From Thermanaerothrix solaris (GTDB taxonomy: Bacteria; Chloroflexota; Anaerolineae; Anaerolineales; Anaerolineaceae), in the NCBI RefSeq assembly GCF_032334255.1, contig NZ_JAUHMF010000001.1, forward strand, positions 1,674,001-1,738,000: DNA of 64,000 nucleotides, given 5' to 3'. Below the pieces are notes generated by a model. The model did not search any database and was not told the DNA's origin. It was given only the letters and a program-made list of their open reading frames with translations. Below, piece by piece: positions 49,326 through 57,850 of the stretch; position 1 is the first letter of the stretch; each line of letters starts with the position of its first letter. The translations under genes and the position numbers were made by a program.

Positions 49326-50117
49326 TCAGACTGAGGCGAGCCACTCTAAGGCTCGTTGAATATAGTGATCCCAAAAATCCGAAGTGTGTCCCCCAGGCCC
49401 CTCTTCAAAGGTGAGGTCAACATTATTTGATAATGCAAAATCTCTGAATTTTTTATTCATCTCATAAAGATTATCATCCAAACCACATGCAATATAGAGC
49501 CTGGGAATGGATTTGCCTTCTTGTTTCAGCCTTTGCAATTGGGCAAATAGATCGTTATGACTCCCCTCAAGAGAATTGATGCCTCCAAAATACTCATTGA
49601 CGTTAAAAATTGGATGGATTGGATTTTTCATGGCCGCTACAACATCCAGGACTCCTGAAAGACTTATTGCTGCTGAATAATGCTCCGATTTATTCAATGC
49701 CAATTTCAAAGCCCCATACCCTCCCATCGAAAAGCCGGCGACAAAATTATCGTCGCGTTTTTCCGATAGTGGAAACACTGTTCTTACATACCTGGGAAGT
49801 TCTTCGCTCACAAATGTCCAATAGGCAGGACCATGTCTCAAGTTAGCATAAAAACTATTACCGACATTTGGCGCAACAACTGCTAACCCATAACGGTTGG
49901 CATAATCCATCACTCTAGTAAACCAGAACCAGCTATTTGCATCCGCGAATGCACCGTGAAAAAGATAAAGCGTCTTAAATTTTTTCTCTATTCGATAAAT
50001 TTCATCGAATGAGATCTCTGGTGATAGCGGATCAAAAGAGGGAAACGGGAGTGTAACGGTAAGGGTTACAGATGTTAGCAAGGCCCTGGATTGAAAAGAA
50101 CACTGAAAATAGGACAT
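49326..50117 (-). CDS. Alpha/beta-hydrolase esterase (EstD/FrmB-like)
   Basis: The protein has 263 residues from the ATG at 50117 (GAGGT upstream). It is an esterase of the PF00756 type: LYLFHGAFADANSWF (oxyanion region), NFVAGFSMGGYGALKLALN (nucleophile Ser in GFSMGG), CGLDDNLYEMNKKF (Asp) and GGHTSDFWDHYIQRALEWL (His). Relatives remove acetyl or feruloyl groups from sugars. No signal sequence is clear. It ends the second ABC operon and parallels the CE7 esterase of the first one. The DNA is more AT-rich than most of the window. Confidence 0.88.
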   Translation of the reverse strand: MSYFQCSFQSRALLTSVTLTVTLPFPSFDPLSPEISFDEIYRIEKKFKTLYLFHGAFADANSWFWFTRVMDYANRYGLAVVAPNVGNSFYANLRHGPAYWTFVSEELPRYVRTVFPLSEKRDDNFVAGFSMGGYGALKLALNKSEHYSAAISLSGVLDVVAAMKNPIHPIFNVNEYFGGINSLEGSHNDLFAQLQRLKQEGKSIPRLYIACGLDDNLYEMNKKFRDFALSNNVDLTFEEGPGGHTSDFWDHYIQRALEWLASV

Positions 50118-50167
50118 TCGCACCTCTCTGTTGTATATTGCCGCAAAAGCAATTCAAAAAAAATGAT

Positions 50168-50968
50168 CTAGTAATAAACAAATGGATCTCCTGCCTCAAC
50201 AAACTCTATTGGGATCGCGGGGAATCTCTTTTTTAACCAATCTACCAGGTATTTCATCCCTATCTCTTCAGTGCGATTATGCCCCAAAATAATTAATGAT
50301 TTGTTCATCCCTAATTGTGAGGCATCGCGTACATAGGCAGGTAATGTCCATTCGTAAATTTCGCCACAAATGATCGTGTCAAGATTGGCTTTGTACATTA
50401 GTTCCATTGGCATTTCTTCTCGGCCTAATCCCAAACTACCACCACCAACTAGCACACCAACGCGTTCAACGTGACCATCTACTGTGCCCACAATTCGAGA
50501 AACCCTCACTTGCAATTTTTCTTTCAGGAAATCAGCCAGTTCCCGAACCGGAGTTTTCGGAATGGTAAAACAGTGTTTTATTTGGGGGTCACGATATATT
50601 TGCCACCCCAATTCTCTGACCAAACCTTCGTAAATCAGGTCTGGCTCAGTTAAGTGCATATGATCGTGAAATCGCCATATATTGATCCGATAGTTTTGAA
50701 TTAGGTTGAGTTTCTCTAGGTAAACGGGGTCATCTTTTAACCAATCGGTTTTGTCCCATCCCGTGAAATATGTTGGTTCATGGGTGATGATCAGATTAGC
50801 TCCTTTTTCGACACTCTTCCGGATCACATCAACAGTGGCCATGAAAGTAGTTATTATTCCCGTCACCTCGCATTGCCAATCCCCAGCGATTAACAAGTCG
50901 CAAGTCTTTTCGAGAGAGGGTAACTGGCAATCCTTAATAATAGTTTCAACAATCTCTTTGACAATCAT
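50168..50968 (-). CDS. NIF3-family metal-binding protein
   Basis: The 266-residue protein resembles NIF3/YbgI (also annotated as GTP cyclohydrolase I type 2 or DUF34): ANLIITHEPTYFTGWDK (metal-binding His), NIWRFHDHMHLTEPDLIYEGL, and the C-terminal VGVLVGGGSLGLGREEMPMELMYKANLDTIICGEIYEWTLPAYVRDASQLGMNKSLIILGHNRTEEIGMKYLV (GE-x8 and HxxxE sites). The usual first motif is changed (LLIAGDWQCEVTGI). These proteins are widespread with an unsettled role. Here it sits inside a sugar ABC operon between a permease and an esterase, which is unusual for a family normally found elsewhere, and hints at a specialised function. Confidence 0.85.
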   Translation of the reverse strand: MIVKEIVETIIKDCQLPSLEKTCDLLIAGDWQCEVTGIITTFMATVDVIRKSVEKGANLIITHEPTYFTGWDKTDWLKDDPVYLEKLNLIQNYRINIWRFHDHMHLTEPDLIYEGLVRELGWQIYRDPQIKHCFTIPKTPVRELADFLKEKLQVRVSRIVGTVDGHVERVGVLVGGGSLGLGREEMPMELMYKANLDTIICGEIYEWTLPAYVRDASQLGMNKSLIILGHNRTEEIGMKYLVDWLKKRFPAIPIEFVEAGDPFVYY

Positions 50969-50989
50969 AAATAGCCCTCCGCATTCGAA

Positions 50990-51895
50990 TTAGCCCTTAA
51001 TCGCCCCTATTACAATCCCTTTAATGAAATACTTTTGTAGTAATGGGAAAACAATCAATATTGGGAGAATTCCAATTACCGCCAGAGCCATGCGGATGGA
51101 TTCTCCTGGTAAACTGATAACCATATTACCTACAACGGAAGCGGCTGCACCAGATCGCAAGAAAGCGATGTTATTTAGAATCCTGATCAATAATTGCTGG
51201 ATCCCATATAAAGAAGGATCGCTAATGTAATAAAGCCCGTTGATCCAATCGTTCCAATAAGCCAATCCAGTGAACAATCCAATGGTAGCGAGAACAGGGA
51301 CAGACAAAGGCACCATAATCTTTGAAAAGATGGTCCATTCATTTGCTCCATCAATTTGTGCCGCTTCAATTAAATCCCGCGGTATGCTTCTTTCAAAATA
51401 GTTTTTCACCAGCAATACATTAAACCCATTCATCAAGTATGTTGGAAGAATCAACGCCCAGATCGTGTTCTTGAGAGAAAAAACCCTTGTCCACATAATG
51501 TAAGAAGGAACTACACCACCATTGAAAAGCAGCGTAAAGAAAACCAGGAACGTGAACAACCCGCGTAGCCGAAAATCCTTTCTGGAAAGAGGGTATGCCA
51601 GCATAGGGGTGATCACTAGACTCGTTGCTGTTCCAACAATGGTTACAAACAAGGAAACCCCATAGGCTCGAAGGATCACTTTACCTTGTGCCCACATGTA
51701 AAGATAAGCGTCTAGGCTCAATGATTTTGGAAAAAACGAATATCCTTTACTGATTAAGGATTCGGTTGAAGAGATAGAGCAAATAGCAATCAGGACAAAT
51801 GGAGAAAATACAATCACAGCAAATAGGCCGACAAATAGTATCGAAGCCTTTTTAAACCTTTTTTCGTCCTTAGATAACAACCGTTCCATGTTCAA
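50990..51895 (-). CDS. ABC transporter permease (LplC type)
   Basis: The 301-residue protein has about six membrane helices and the EAA loop DLIEAAQIDGANEWTIFSKIMVPLSVPVL. The body resembles the LplC/YtcP permeases of polysaccharide importers from Firmicutes: LSLDAYLYMW, TPMLAYPLSRKDFRLRGLFTFLVFFTLLFNGGVVPSYIMW and KNTIWALILPTYLMNGFNVLLVKNYF. It ends YFIKGIVIGAIKG. It follows the LplB-type gene by 5 bp. Codon use is AT-rich. Confidence 0.94.
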   Translation of the reverse strand: MNMERLLSKDEKRFKKASILFVGLFAVIVFSPFVLIAICSISSTESLISKGYSFFPKSLSLDAYLYMWAQGKVILRAYGVSLFVTIVGTATSLVITPMLAYPLSRKDFRLRGLFTFLVFFTLLFNGGVVPSYIMWTRVFSLKNTIWALILPTYLMNGFNVLLVKNYFERSIPRDLIEAAQIDGANEWTIFSKIMVPLSVPVLATIGLFTGLAYWNDWINGLYYISDPSLYGIQQLLIRILNNIAFLRSGAAASVVGNMVISLPGESIRMALAVIGILPILIVFPLLQKYFIKGIVIGAIKG

Positions 51896-51900
51896 CCACC

Positions 51901-52827
51901 TCAGAATAGTGCGTTTTCAGGGTTAATCTTTTTAATCAATAAGTTCGCACCTAGCACCAATATAAAGCCTACAATGGACTGATAGACACCTGCTGCTGAG
52001 GCCATATTGACATTGTTGAATTGCATCAATGCCCTGTAGACATAGGTATCAATAGTTTGAGTGGTAGAGAAGAGGGCCCCAGAGTTTAAAGTCACCTGGT
52101 AGAACAACCCGAAATCGGAATACATCATTCTTCCAATTGAAAACAGGAAAAGGATGATTATGGTGGGTTTTAAGAGGGGCAAGGTGATATAACGTATTTG
52201 ATCCAGTTTTCCGGCTCCGTCAATCCTTGCTGCTTCGTAAATTGTTCGATCAATACCAGCAATGCTGGAAAGATATATAACGGATGTGTAACCGGTGTTC
52301 TTCCACAAGAACACGATTAGCAATATAAAAGGCCAATAGCCAGGAGAGGTATAAAAATTAATATCTTTAGCCCTTAGCGCAGGGAGAATCACCTTGGGAA
52401 TTAGGCCTGTATCCGCATTCAAGAAAGCAAATACAATATAAGAGACAACCACCCAAGAAATTAAATTAGGCAAGAGATACATGCCCTGGAAGTACTTAGC
52501 GAAAAAGCGGTCCGCGATTTCGTTCATCATAATGGCTAAAACGATTGCAAAAATTGTTCCGATGATGATGAAAGCCAAATTGTATAAGAGAGTGTTCCTG
52601 GTCATTATCCATGCATCTGGCGTCGAGAAGAGGAATTCAAAATTTTTTAAACCAACCCAATCACTTTTCAAGATCCCTTTAGCGTAGTCCAGTTTTTTAA
52701 ACGCAATAATTATTCCCAACATTGGGATGTAGTTGTTAATGATGAGATACACTAATCCGGGTAAGGCTAATAGAAGTAAGGGTAATTCATGAGAGAATGA
52801 TTTTAAGAATGAGTGTTTTCGTTTCAT
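51901..52827 (-). CDS. ABC transporter permease (LplB type)
   Basis: The protein has 308 residues from the ATG at 52827 (a GTG 9 bases earlier is possible). It has about six helices and the EAA loop IDRTIYEAARIDGAGKLDQIRYITLPLLKPTI. Diagnostic LplB-type parts are PLLLLALPGLVYLIINNYIPMLGIIIAFKKLDY and YFQGMYLLPNLISWVVVSYIVFAFLNADTGLI. It pairs with the LplC-type permease. A 14-bp stem-loop (52853-52884) stands between it and the binding protein gene upstream. Confidence 0.94.
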   Translation of the reverse strand: MKRKHSFLKSFSHELPLLLLALPGLVYLIINNYIPMLGIIIAFKKLDYAKGILKSDWVGLKNFEFLFSTPDAWIMTRNTLLYNLAFIIIGTIFAIVLAIMMNEIADRFFAKYFQGMYLLPNLISWVVVSYIVFAFLNADTGLIPKVILPALRAKDINFYTSPGYWPFILLIVFLWKNTGYTSVIYLSSIAGIDRTIYEAARIDGAGKLDQIRYITLPLLKPTIIILFLFSIGRMMYSDFGLFYQVTLNSGALFSTTQTIDTYVYRALMQFNNVNMASAAGVYQSIVGFILVLGANLLIKKINPENALF

Positions 52828-52852
52828 GGCTCTCACTCAAAAATGATATAGG

Positions 52853-52884
52853 GGGATGAAGCTGGCATAAGCCAGCTTCATCCC
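52853..52884 (-). other. 14-bp stem-loop between binding-protein and permease genes
   Basis: GGGATGAAGCTGGC (52853-52866) and its exact complement (52871-52884) form a 14-bp stem with a 4-base loop, between the SBP stop and the permease start. No T-run follows on the minus strand. Such hairpins commonly protect the upstream mRNA, giving more binding protein than permease. Confidence 0.75.
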
Positions 52885-52911
52885 AGTTTAATCCAAGGGA
52901 CCTGGAGATAG

Positions 52912-54435
52912 CTATTTCTGTGTGCTAAGCCATTCATCTAACTGTTGTTGCTTTGCAGCAACGATTTTTTCTATGCCTGCGGATTTCAGTTTTTCTAAGA
53001 AATTAGGAATCTCGGCGGGGTCCATACTACCAGTGGTCAAGCCCGGTACGTATTCATTAATGACATTGACTACAGCCGAGTACTCGTTGACCACCGAACT
53101 ACCATCAAAGGTGAAGCCCATTGCAGGTGACATGGCCGAATGCTTAAGCTCATATTCCATCAATTTCAAATCATCCATGTCTGTACCTTCCATCTGATAC
53201 TGGATGAATTGATTGCCGACGATGCCACAACTCAATTGGGCTGTGTACGGTACTGTACTGGCGTCTTTGCCTTCAGGGTACTTAACATGGTATTCATCTA
53301 TTTTGACGTAATCACGACCTTCAATCCCATAGATGACTAAATTAATGACATCCTTGTCCGTAAATAGCAGGTTGATAAACTTTAATGCGGCCTCCGGGTG
53401 CTTGCTAATTGTGGAAACCCCCCAGGTCAAAGCATTTACGCTGGTTGAACTTAGATATGGCTGGGCCAAACGAACCATACGAATGGGTTGACCGGTTTGG
53501 GCCGAGATTTGCGTATAAGCCTGGTTGCCGGCATAAGCAGCGATATATGCAAACGCCTTGCCTGCGCTCATGAATTCCAAGACATTACTCGTTGTGGTAG
53601 CCGCGTCTTTTAGCACATAGCCTTTCTCGTACCATTCACGGGCCAGATTTACGATATCTCTAAACGCCTGAGTTTCGTAGAAATTGACAACGTGCATGTC
53701 ATCCCCAATAAGAACTGCGACAGGCGTAAAGTAACTATCCCCCAAGAAATCGACTTTGTATTGTGTGGACATTAAGAGGGTGATCAGACCAATATTCCCT
53801 GTCTGCACTGGGACTAAGGGGATCATATCTGGATATTTGGCTTTGACCTTCGCAAAGACTTCCGTCAAGTCATAAACGGATTTAATCGTTGCCGGATCAA
53901 CCCCAATTTCCTCCATAATATCAGCCCGGTAAACCAATTGGGGCGCCATAGCCATCCCCTTGTAAGCTGGAATTCCATAGAGTTTTCCATGAAGGGTGGC
54001 AGTTTTAAGAAAATCATCCCCAACCAATGCTTTGGTTTCAGGAGCGTATTGGTCAATCATTGTGGAAATATCAATGAATTCGTTATTAGCAACACGTTGG
54101 GGGAGATCGCCCAGAGTGTGATAAACATCCAAACCTTCACCACTTTGAAGAAGTAATGTGACTTGCTGCGCGTAATCCGTGACTGAAAAGGGGTGTAATT
54201 TTACAGTGGCATTAATTTTGGGTACAGTGATAGCATTAATGGCTTCTTCGACCGATGCTAAAGCATCTGTCTCTGGGATTTTATTGAAACTGAGAAAGGC
54301 AAAATGAATCTCAGCAGGTGCTTCAGTTGGCGAACTTGACGCAGGAGGCTTTTGCCCAGGGCTACAGGCCGAGAACAGCAAAGATACGATAACCAGCAAT
54401 CCCACAAAGGATAACCAAGCAGGCTTCTTATTCAT
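52912..54435 (-). CDS. ABC oligosaccharide-binding lipoprotein (LplA type)
   Basis: The 507-residue binding protein has a lipoprotein signal (VIVSLLFSACSPGQ, Cys ~24) and a two-lobed solute-binding domain with ITVPKINATVKLHPFSVTDYAQQVTLLLQSGEGLDV, DDFLKTATLHGKLYGIPAYKGMAMAPQLVYRADIMEEIGVDPATIKSVYDLTEVFAKVKAKYPDM and YEKGYVLKDAATTT. The length and the aDDxxxF-like features place it with LplA-type binding proteins that serve LplBC permeases. It is the first gene of the operon after the operator at 54544. The ligand is unknown. Confidence 0.93.
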   Translation of the reverse strand: MNKKPAWLSFVGLLVIVSLLFSACSPGQKPPASSSPTEAPAEIHFAFLSFNKIPETDALASVEEAINAITVPKINATVKLHPFSVTDYAQQVTLLLQSGEGLDVYHTLGDLPQRVANNEFIDISTMIDQYAPETKALVGDDFLKTATLHGKLYGIPAYKGMAMAPQLVYRADIMEEIGVDPATIKSVYDLTEVFAKVKAKYPDMIPLVPVQTGNIGLITLLMSTQYKVDFLGDSYFTPVAVLIGDDMHVVNFYETQAFRDIVNLAREWYEKGYVLKDAATTTSNVLEFMSAGKAFAYIAAYAGNQAYTQISAQTGQPIRMVRLAQPYLSSTSVNALTWGVSTISKHPEAALKFINLLFTDKDVINLVIYGIEGRDYVKIDEYHVKYPEGKDASTVPYTAQLSCGIVGNQFIQYQMEGTDMDDLKLMEYELKHSAMSPAMGFTFDGSSVVNEYSAVVNVINEYVPGLTTGSMDPAEIPNFLEKLKSAGIEKIVAAKQQQLDEWLSTQK

Positions 54436-54543
54436 TTCATATCCTCCTTATCTTTGTCATCTGATTTAATGGGGGGTTTGTGTTAGGGTGAGTCGGTGAG
54501 AAAATAGGGACAAATCATACACCTCAGGTTGTAATTTATATCA

Positions 54544-54590
54544 TGAAAGCAGTTTCACTTTTATTATAAAAAGAAAAACACAAATGTCAA
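54544..54590 (-). promoter_or_regulatory. Promoter and operator of the second ABC operon
   Basis: On the minus strand TTGACA (54590-54585) and TATAAT (54568-54563) are exact boxes 16 bp apart; TGAAAGCAGTTTCA (54544-54557) lies at the start site. The operator is identical to that at 49173-49186, and the flanking bases (tCATGAAAGC...) are also shared. Confidence 0.93.
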
Positions 54591-54828
54591 TATAAAATTA
54601 ACAACTGACCTCTAGATAAAAGTGGGTGATTATTCATTGCTGACGTTTGAGTTTCAAAACTGAACTTACTCTTCTTGCCTTACGTTCAATATGAGAAGTG
54701 CAGAGGCGATTCATGTCCCCAATGCCCTCTAACACCATTCAGGCACGAAGCCTCAACTTTGGACTTGGGGAACTCACTCGACATCGCCCCGTTTTCTGCG
54801 CCTCCTTTTGCCAGGTCTCAAATTGGAC

Positions 54829-54881
54829 TTGACGCAATAACTTGATTCGATTATCCTCTAATCCGTTAGACCATGATCTAA
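54829..54881 (+). promoter_or_regulatory. Promoter and candidate operator of the ArsR/MFS unit
   Basis: TTGACG (54829-54834) and TATCCT (54852-54857) are 17 bp apart. An inverted repeat TTAGACCATGATCTAA (54866-54881, 14 of 16 positions symmetric) lies just downstream, 12 bp before the regulator's ATG. It suggests autoregulation by the ArsR-type protein. Confidence 0.6.
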
Positions 54882-54893
54882 TAATGAGGTTCG

Positions 54894-55961
54894 ATGACCA
54901 CCCTGCTCTGGGAAAGCGGTAGCGCTTACGATTTCTTCGTCGCCTTGTATGTGTTGCACCACCCCGGCGATTTTGGCCTGCGCCCCACCTGGGCCGCCGG
55001 GATGCGTTCGCGCCTGCCCGCCGCCCAGCGCGCCGACCTGGAACGCGCTCAGGCCTTCCTCGGCGTGCCCCTACCCTGGCTGCACGCTCTGCCGCCGGAA
55101 GCCAAAGAGACCGCCGGCGCCCTGGATGCCCTGGCTGCCCTGCCCCCCGCTACCCGCTTACCCGCCTTGCTCACCCACCCCCAGTGGCCGCCCGAAGCGC
55201 GCCAGGCACTGGATGACCTGGCCCGGCGCGGCCAGATCACCCCGGCGGGTTGGGAGATCCTGCGCCAGGCCTACGAACACGTGTGGCATCCGCGCCATCC
55301 CCAGGCCTTTACCCTGCTAGCCGAAGCCCTCAGTGCTGGCGAGGCGTTTGGCACCGCTCTGCTGGATGCCCTGCGTGCCTTCTACCAGGCCTTCTTCCAC
55401 GAAGAGGAAACTCACCTGCGCCCCTGGCTGGCGCGCGGGCTGGCCGACGCGCAGGCCCTGGCCACGCGCACCGACCTGCCCACCCTGCTCGAAACCCTCT
55501 CCGGCGGCGTGCGCTTCGAGGTGCTCGAGGAAGCTCCCGAGGTCGTCCTGGTGCCTTCGTATTGGAGCACGCCGCTGGTCTTCTACGGCCAGGTTACCCC
55601 AACGCGCTGGCTGATGGTCTTCGGTTGTCGCCCACCCTCGCAGGCACTGGCCAGCGGCGAGAACCTGCCTCCGACCCTGCTCCACCGCCTCAAAGCCCTC
55701 GCCGATCCTACCCGCCTGCGCATCCTGCGCTACCTGGCGCAAGGGCCGCAAACCCCCAGCTCTCTGGCACGCCAGTTACGCCTGCGCCCACCGACCGTGG
55801 TGCACCACCTGCAAGCCCTGCGCCTGGCCGGCCTGGTGCACATCACTATCACCCGCGCGGGCGAACGGCGCTACGCCCTGCGCCGCGAAGCCATCACCGC
55901 CGCTTGCGCCGACCTCGAATCCTTTCTGCATCCCGATTCTCATCCCTCATCCCCGGAGTAA
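54894..55961 (+). CDS. Large ArsR-family regulator with N-terminal sensing domain
   Basis: The 355-residue protein carries a winged helix at its C-terminus (~260-340: LLHRLKALADPTRLRILRYLAQGPQTPSSLARQLRLRPPTVVHHLQALRLAGLVHI), which is the ArsR fold. The ~250-residue N-terminal part is Ala/Leu-rich, mostly helical then beta (VRFEVLEEAPEVVLVPSYWSTPLVFYGQ), and is of the type found in DUF5937-like ArsR regulators, probably a ligand domain. No metal-binding Cys cluster is seen. The next gene, an MFS transporter, starts 5 bp after its stop, so it likely controls that exporter. The inducer is unknown. Confidence 0.84.
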   Translation: MTTLLWESGSAYDFFVALYVLHHPGDFGLRPTWAAGMRSRLPAAQRADLERAQAFLGVPLPWLHALPPEAKETAGALDALAALPPATRLPALLTHPQWPPEARQALDDLARRGQITPAGWEILRQAYEHVWHPRHPQAFTLLAEALSAGEAFGTALLDALRAFYQAFFHEEETHLRPWLARGLADAQALATRTDLPTLLETLSGGVRFEVLEEAPEVVLVPSYWSTPLVFYGQVTPTRWLMVFGCRPPSQALASGENLPPTLLHRLKALADPTRLRILRYLAQGPQTPSSLARQLRLRPPTVVHHLQALRLAGLVHITITRAGERRYALRREAITAACADLESFLHPDSHPSSPE

Positions 55962-55966
55962 CCCTG

Positions 55967-57274
55967 ATGCCCGCGTTTTTCTCCCGCTTTTCGACCGTAT
56001 TACGCTTGTACGCCGACCGCCTGAAGGCGTTCTCCCTGAATGCCCGCCTTTACCTGCTCAGCGTGGTGATCAGCGGCGCAGCGATGGGCGTCTTCCGCTT
56101 GCTCTTCAACTTCTACGTCCTCGCCCTGGGCTACGACGAAGCCCTGCTGGGCACGCTGATCGCCCTCAGCAGTCTGAGCGCCTTGCTTTCCGCCCTGCCC
56201 ATGGGTTACCTGGTAGACCGACTGGGGCATAAACCGGCGCTTCTGCTGGGGAGCGGCTTGAGCGGGCTGGCGGTGGTGGCGATGGTGCTCTTCCCCTCGG
56301 TGGGCGTTTTTGTCAGCATGAACCTGCTCTTGGGGCTGGCGCAAAGTTTGAGCGGCGTAACCATGGGGCCCTTCCTGATGGAAAACAGCGGCGAAAAGGA
56401 ACGCACCTACCTCTTTTCCTTCACCTCGGGTCTGCAGACGGTCTCCGGGTTTATCGGCAACTGGGTCGGTGGTTACCTGCCCACGTGGCTGGGCGCGTGG
56501 CGCGGCGTTGCCCCCACCAGCGCCACCGCCTATGCCCTGGCCCTCGGCGCCATCGTCGCCGCGGCGGCGTTGGGCTTACTGCCCCTGCTCTTCCTGCGCC
56601 CCCTGCACCTGTCCCGCGCCGAACGTTCCCTGTTTGCCCCCTTGACCTACCTGGGGCGGCAGTTCAACACCATTGGCAAGTTAATCCTGCCCACCTTCCT
56701 CACCTCGATCGGCGCCGGGCTGATCATGCCCTTCATGAACGTCTTCTACCGCCAGGTGCACCATCAACCTGACCCGGTGATCGGCACCCTCTTCGCCTGG
56801 GGATCGCTGGCAATGGGGGTGGGTTTGCTCATCGCCCCACCCCTGGCCGACCGCTGGGGCAAGGTGCCGCTGGTGGTGGTGACCCAACTGCTCTCGATCC
56901 CCTTCCTGGCCCTGATGGGCTTTGCCCCCTGGTTCCCGCTCAGCGCCGCCGCCTACTACATTCGCCTGACCCTGATGAACATGGGCCTGCCGGTGTATCA
57001 GGCGTTTGTGATGGAACGGGTGGAGCCGGGCGCCCGCGGCACGGTAGCCAGCCTGGTCAGCATGGCCAATAACTTCGGCTGGGCCTTTAGCCCCACCGTG
57101 AGCGGCTGGCTCCAGGTTCGCTACGGTTTTGGGCCGGCCTTCCTCGGCACGCTGGTGCTCTACTCGTTGGCCGTATTTTGCTACTGGTACTACTTCTGGC
57201 GGCCTCAGCCCGGTTCGGCGGCACTGCCCGCCACCTCTGCAACTTTTCAACGCCCGGCGCATCTGAATAAGTGA
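55967..57274 (+). CDS. MFS transporter
   Basis: The protein has 435 residues from the ATG at 55967; the same frame stays open for 239 codons upstream but that part runs inside the regulator gene in another frame and is not used. It has about 12 membrane helices. MFS motif A is MGYLVDRLGHKPALLLGSGLSG in the loop between helices 2 and 3, with the second-half counterpart PPLADRWGKVPLVVV. The family's exporter-type pattern is present but the substrate cannot be read. It is coupled to the ArsR-type regulator, a layout common for drug or metabolite exporters. Confidence 0.88.
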   Translation: MPAFFSRFSTVLRLYADRLKAFSLNARLYLLSVVISGAAMGVFRLLFNFYVLALGYDEALLGTLIALSSLSALLSALPMGYLVDRLGHKPALLLGSGLSGLAVVAMVLFPSVGVFVSMNLLLGLAQSLSGVTMGPFLMENSGEKERTYLFSFTSGLQTVSGFIGNWVGGYLPTWLGAWRGVAPTSATAYALALGAIVAAAALGLLPLLFLRPLHLSRAERSLFAPLTYLGRQFNTIGKLILPTFLTSIGAGLIMPFMNVFYRQVHHQPDPVIGTLFAWGSLAMGVGLLIAPPLADRWGKVPLVVVTQLLSIPFLALMGFAPWFPLSAAAYYIRLTLMNMGLPVYQAFVMERVEPGARGTVASLVSMANNFGWAFSPTVSGWLQVRYGFGPAFLGTLVLYSLAVFCYWYYFWRPQPGSAALPATSATFQRPAHLNK

Positions 57275-57312
57275 TGTCAATCACAAATTGAACGTGGAGG
57301 ATGAAACAACGT

Positions 57313-57720
57313 ATGGAAATGATCATTGACTTTCCGGGTGGGGCGCGGGTGGACGCCCACTTTGGCCCCTACACCGTCAAGACCGACCAACCCCCCATGG
57401 GTGGCGGCGAGGGTTCTGCCCCGACCCCGTTTGCCGTTTTTCTGGCCTCTATTGGCACCTGCGCCGGGATTTACGTCCTGGGCTTCTGCCGCCAGCGCGG
57501 CCTGCCGACCGATGGCATTCGCATCATCCAGCGCATACGAAGCAACCCCTCGACCGGGATGGTGGACGAGATTGATCTGGAGATCCAGGTACCACCAACG
57601 TTCCCGCAGAAATACTATGACGCCCTGGTGCGTTCCGCCGAGCAGTGCGCGGTGAAGAAGCACCTGGAGCGCCCGCCGCGCTTCAACGTGCACACTGAGG
57701 TGGTTGGTCAACCCGCCTGA
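57313..57720 (+). CDS. OsmC-family protein
   Basis: The protein has about 135 residues; the ATG at 57313 is preferred because the ATG at 57301 touches the GGAGG site. It has the OsmC/YhfA pattern with two Cys: GTCAGIYVLGFCRQRGLPTDGIRI and YDALVRSAEQCAVKKHLERPPRF. Classic OsmC proteins reduce organic hydroperoxides with two Cys in these positions; the YhfA-like branch is less clear. No sign of a signal sequence. It follows the MFS gene by 38 bp in the same direction. Confidence 0.88.
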   Translation: MEMIIDFPGGARVDAHFGPYTVKTDQPPMGGGEGSAPTPFAVFLASIGTCAGIYVLGFCRQRGLPTDGIRIIQRIRSNPSTGMVDEIDLEIQVPPTFPQKYYDALVRSAEQCAVKKHLERPPRFNVHTEVVGQPA

Positions 57721-57850
57721 TCCTCAGCGGCCCGTCTTAATACAGTGCCCGGCGCGCCCCGCCGTTATTTTCCCCTCCCACGGCGCGTTTTGGGTTAGAA
57801 TCGTCCCCGTCGGACGAGATTGCCTAATCAGCGTCAAGTGAGGTGAGAAG

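Noticed and set aside
55250..55966. A long open frame that would extend the MFS protein by 239 residues upstream
   Set aside because: It lies within the regulator gene in another frame, is Pro/Arg-rich low-complexity sequence, and the MFS protein has a proper start at 55967.
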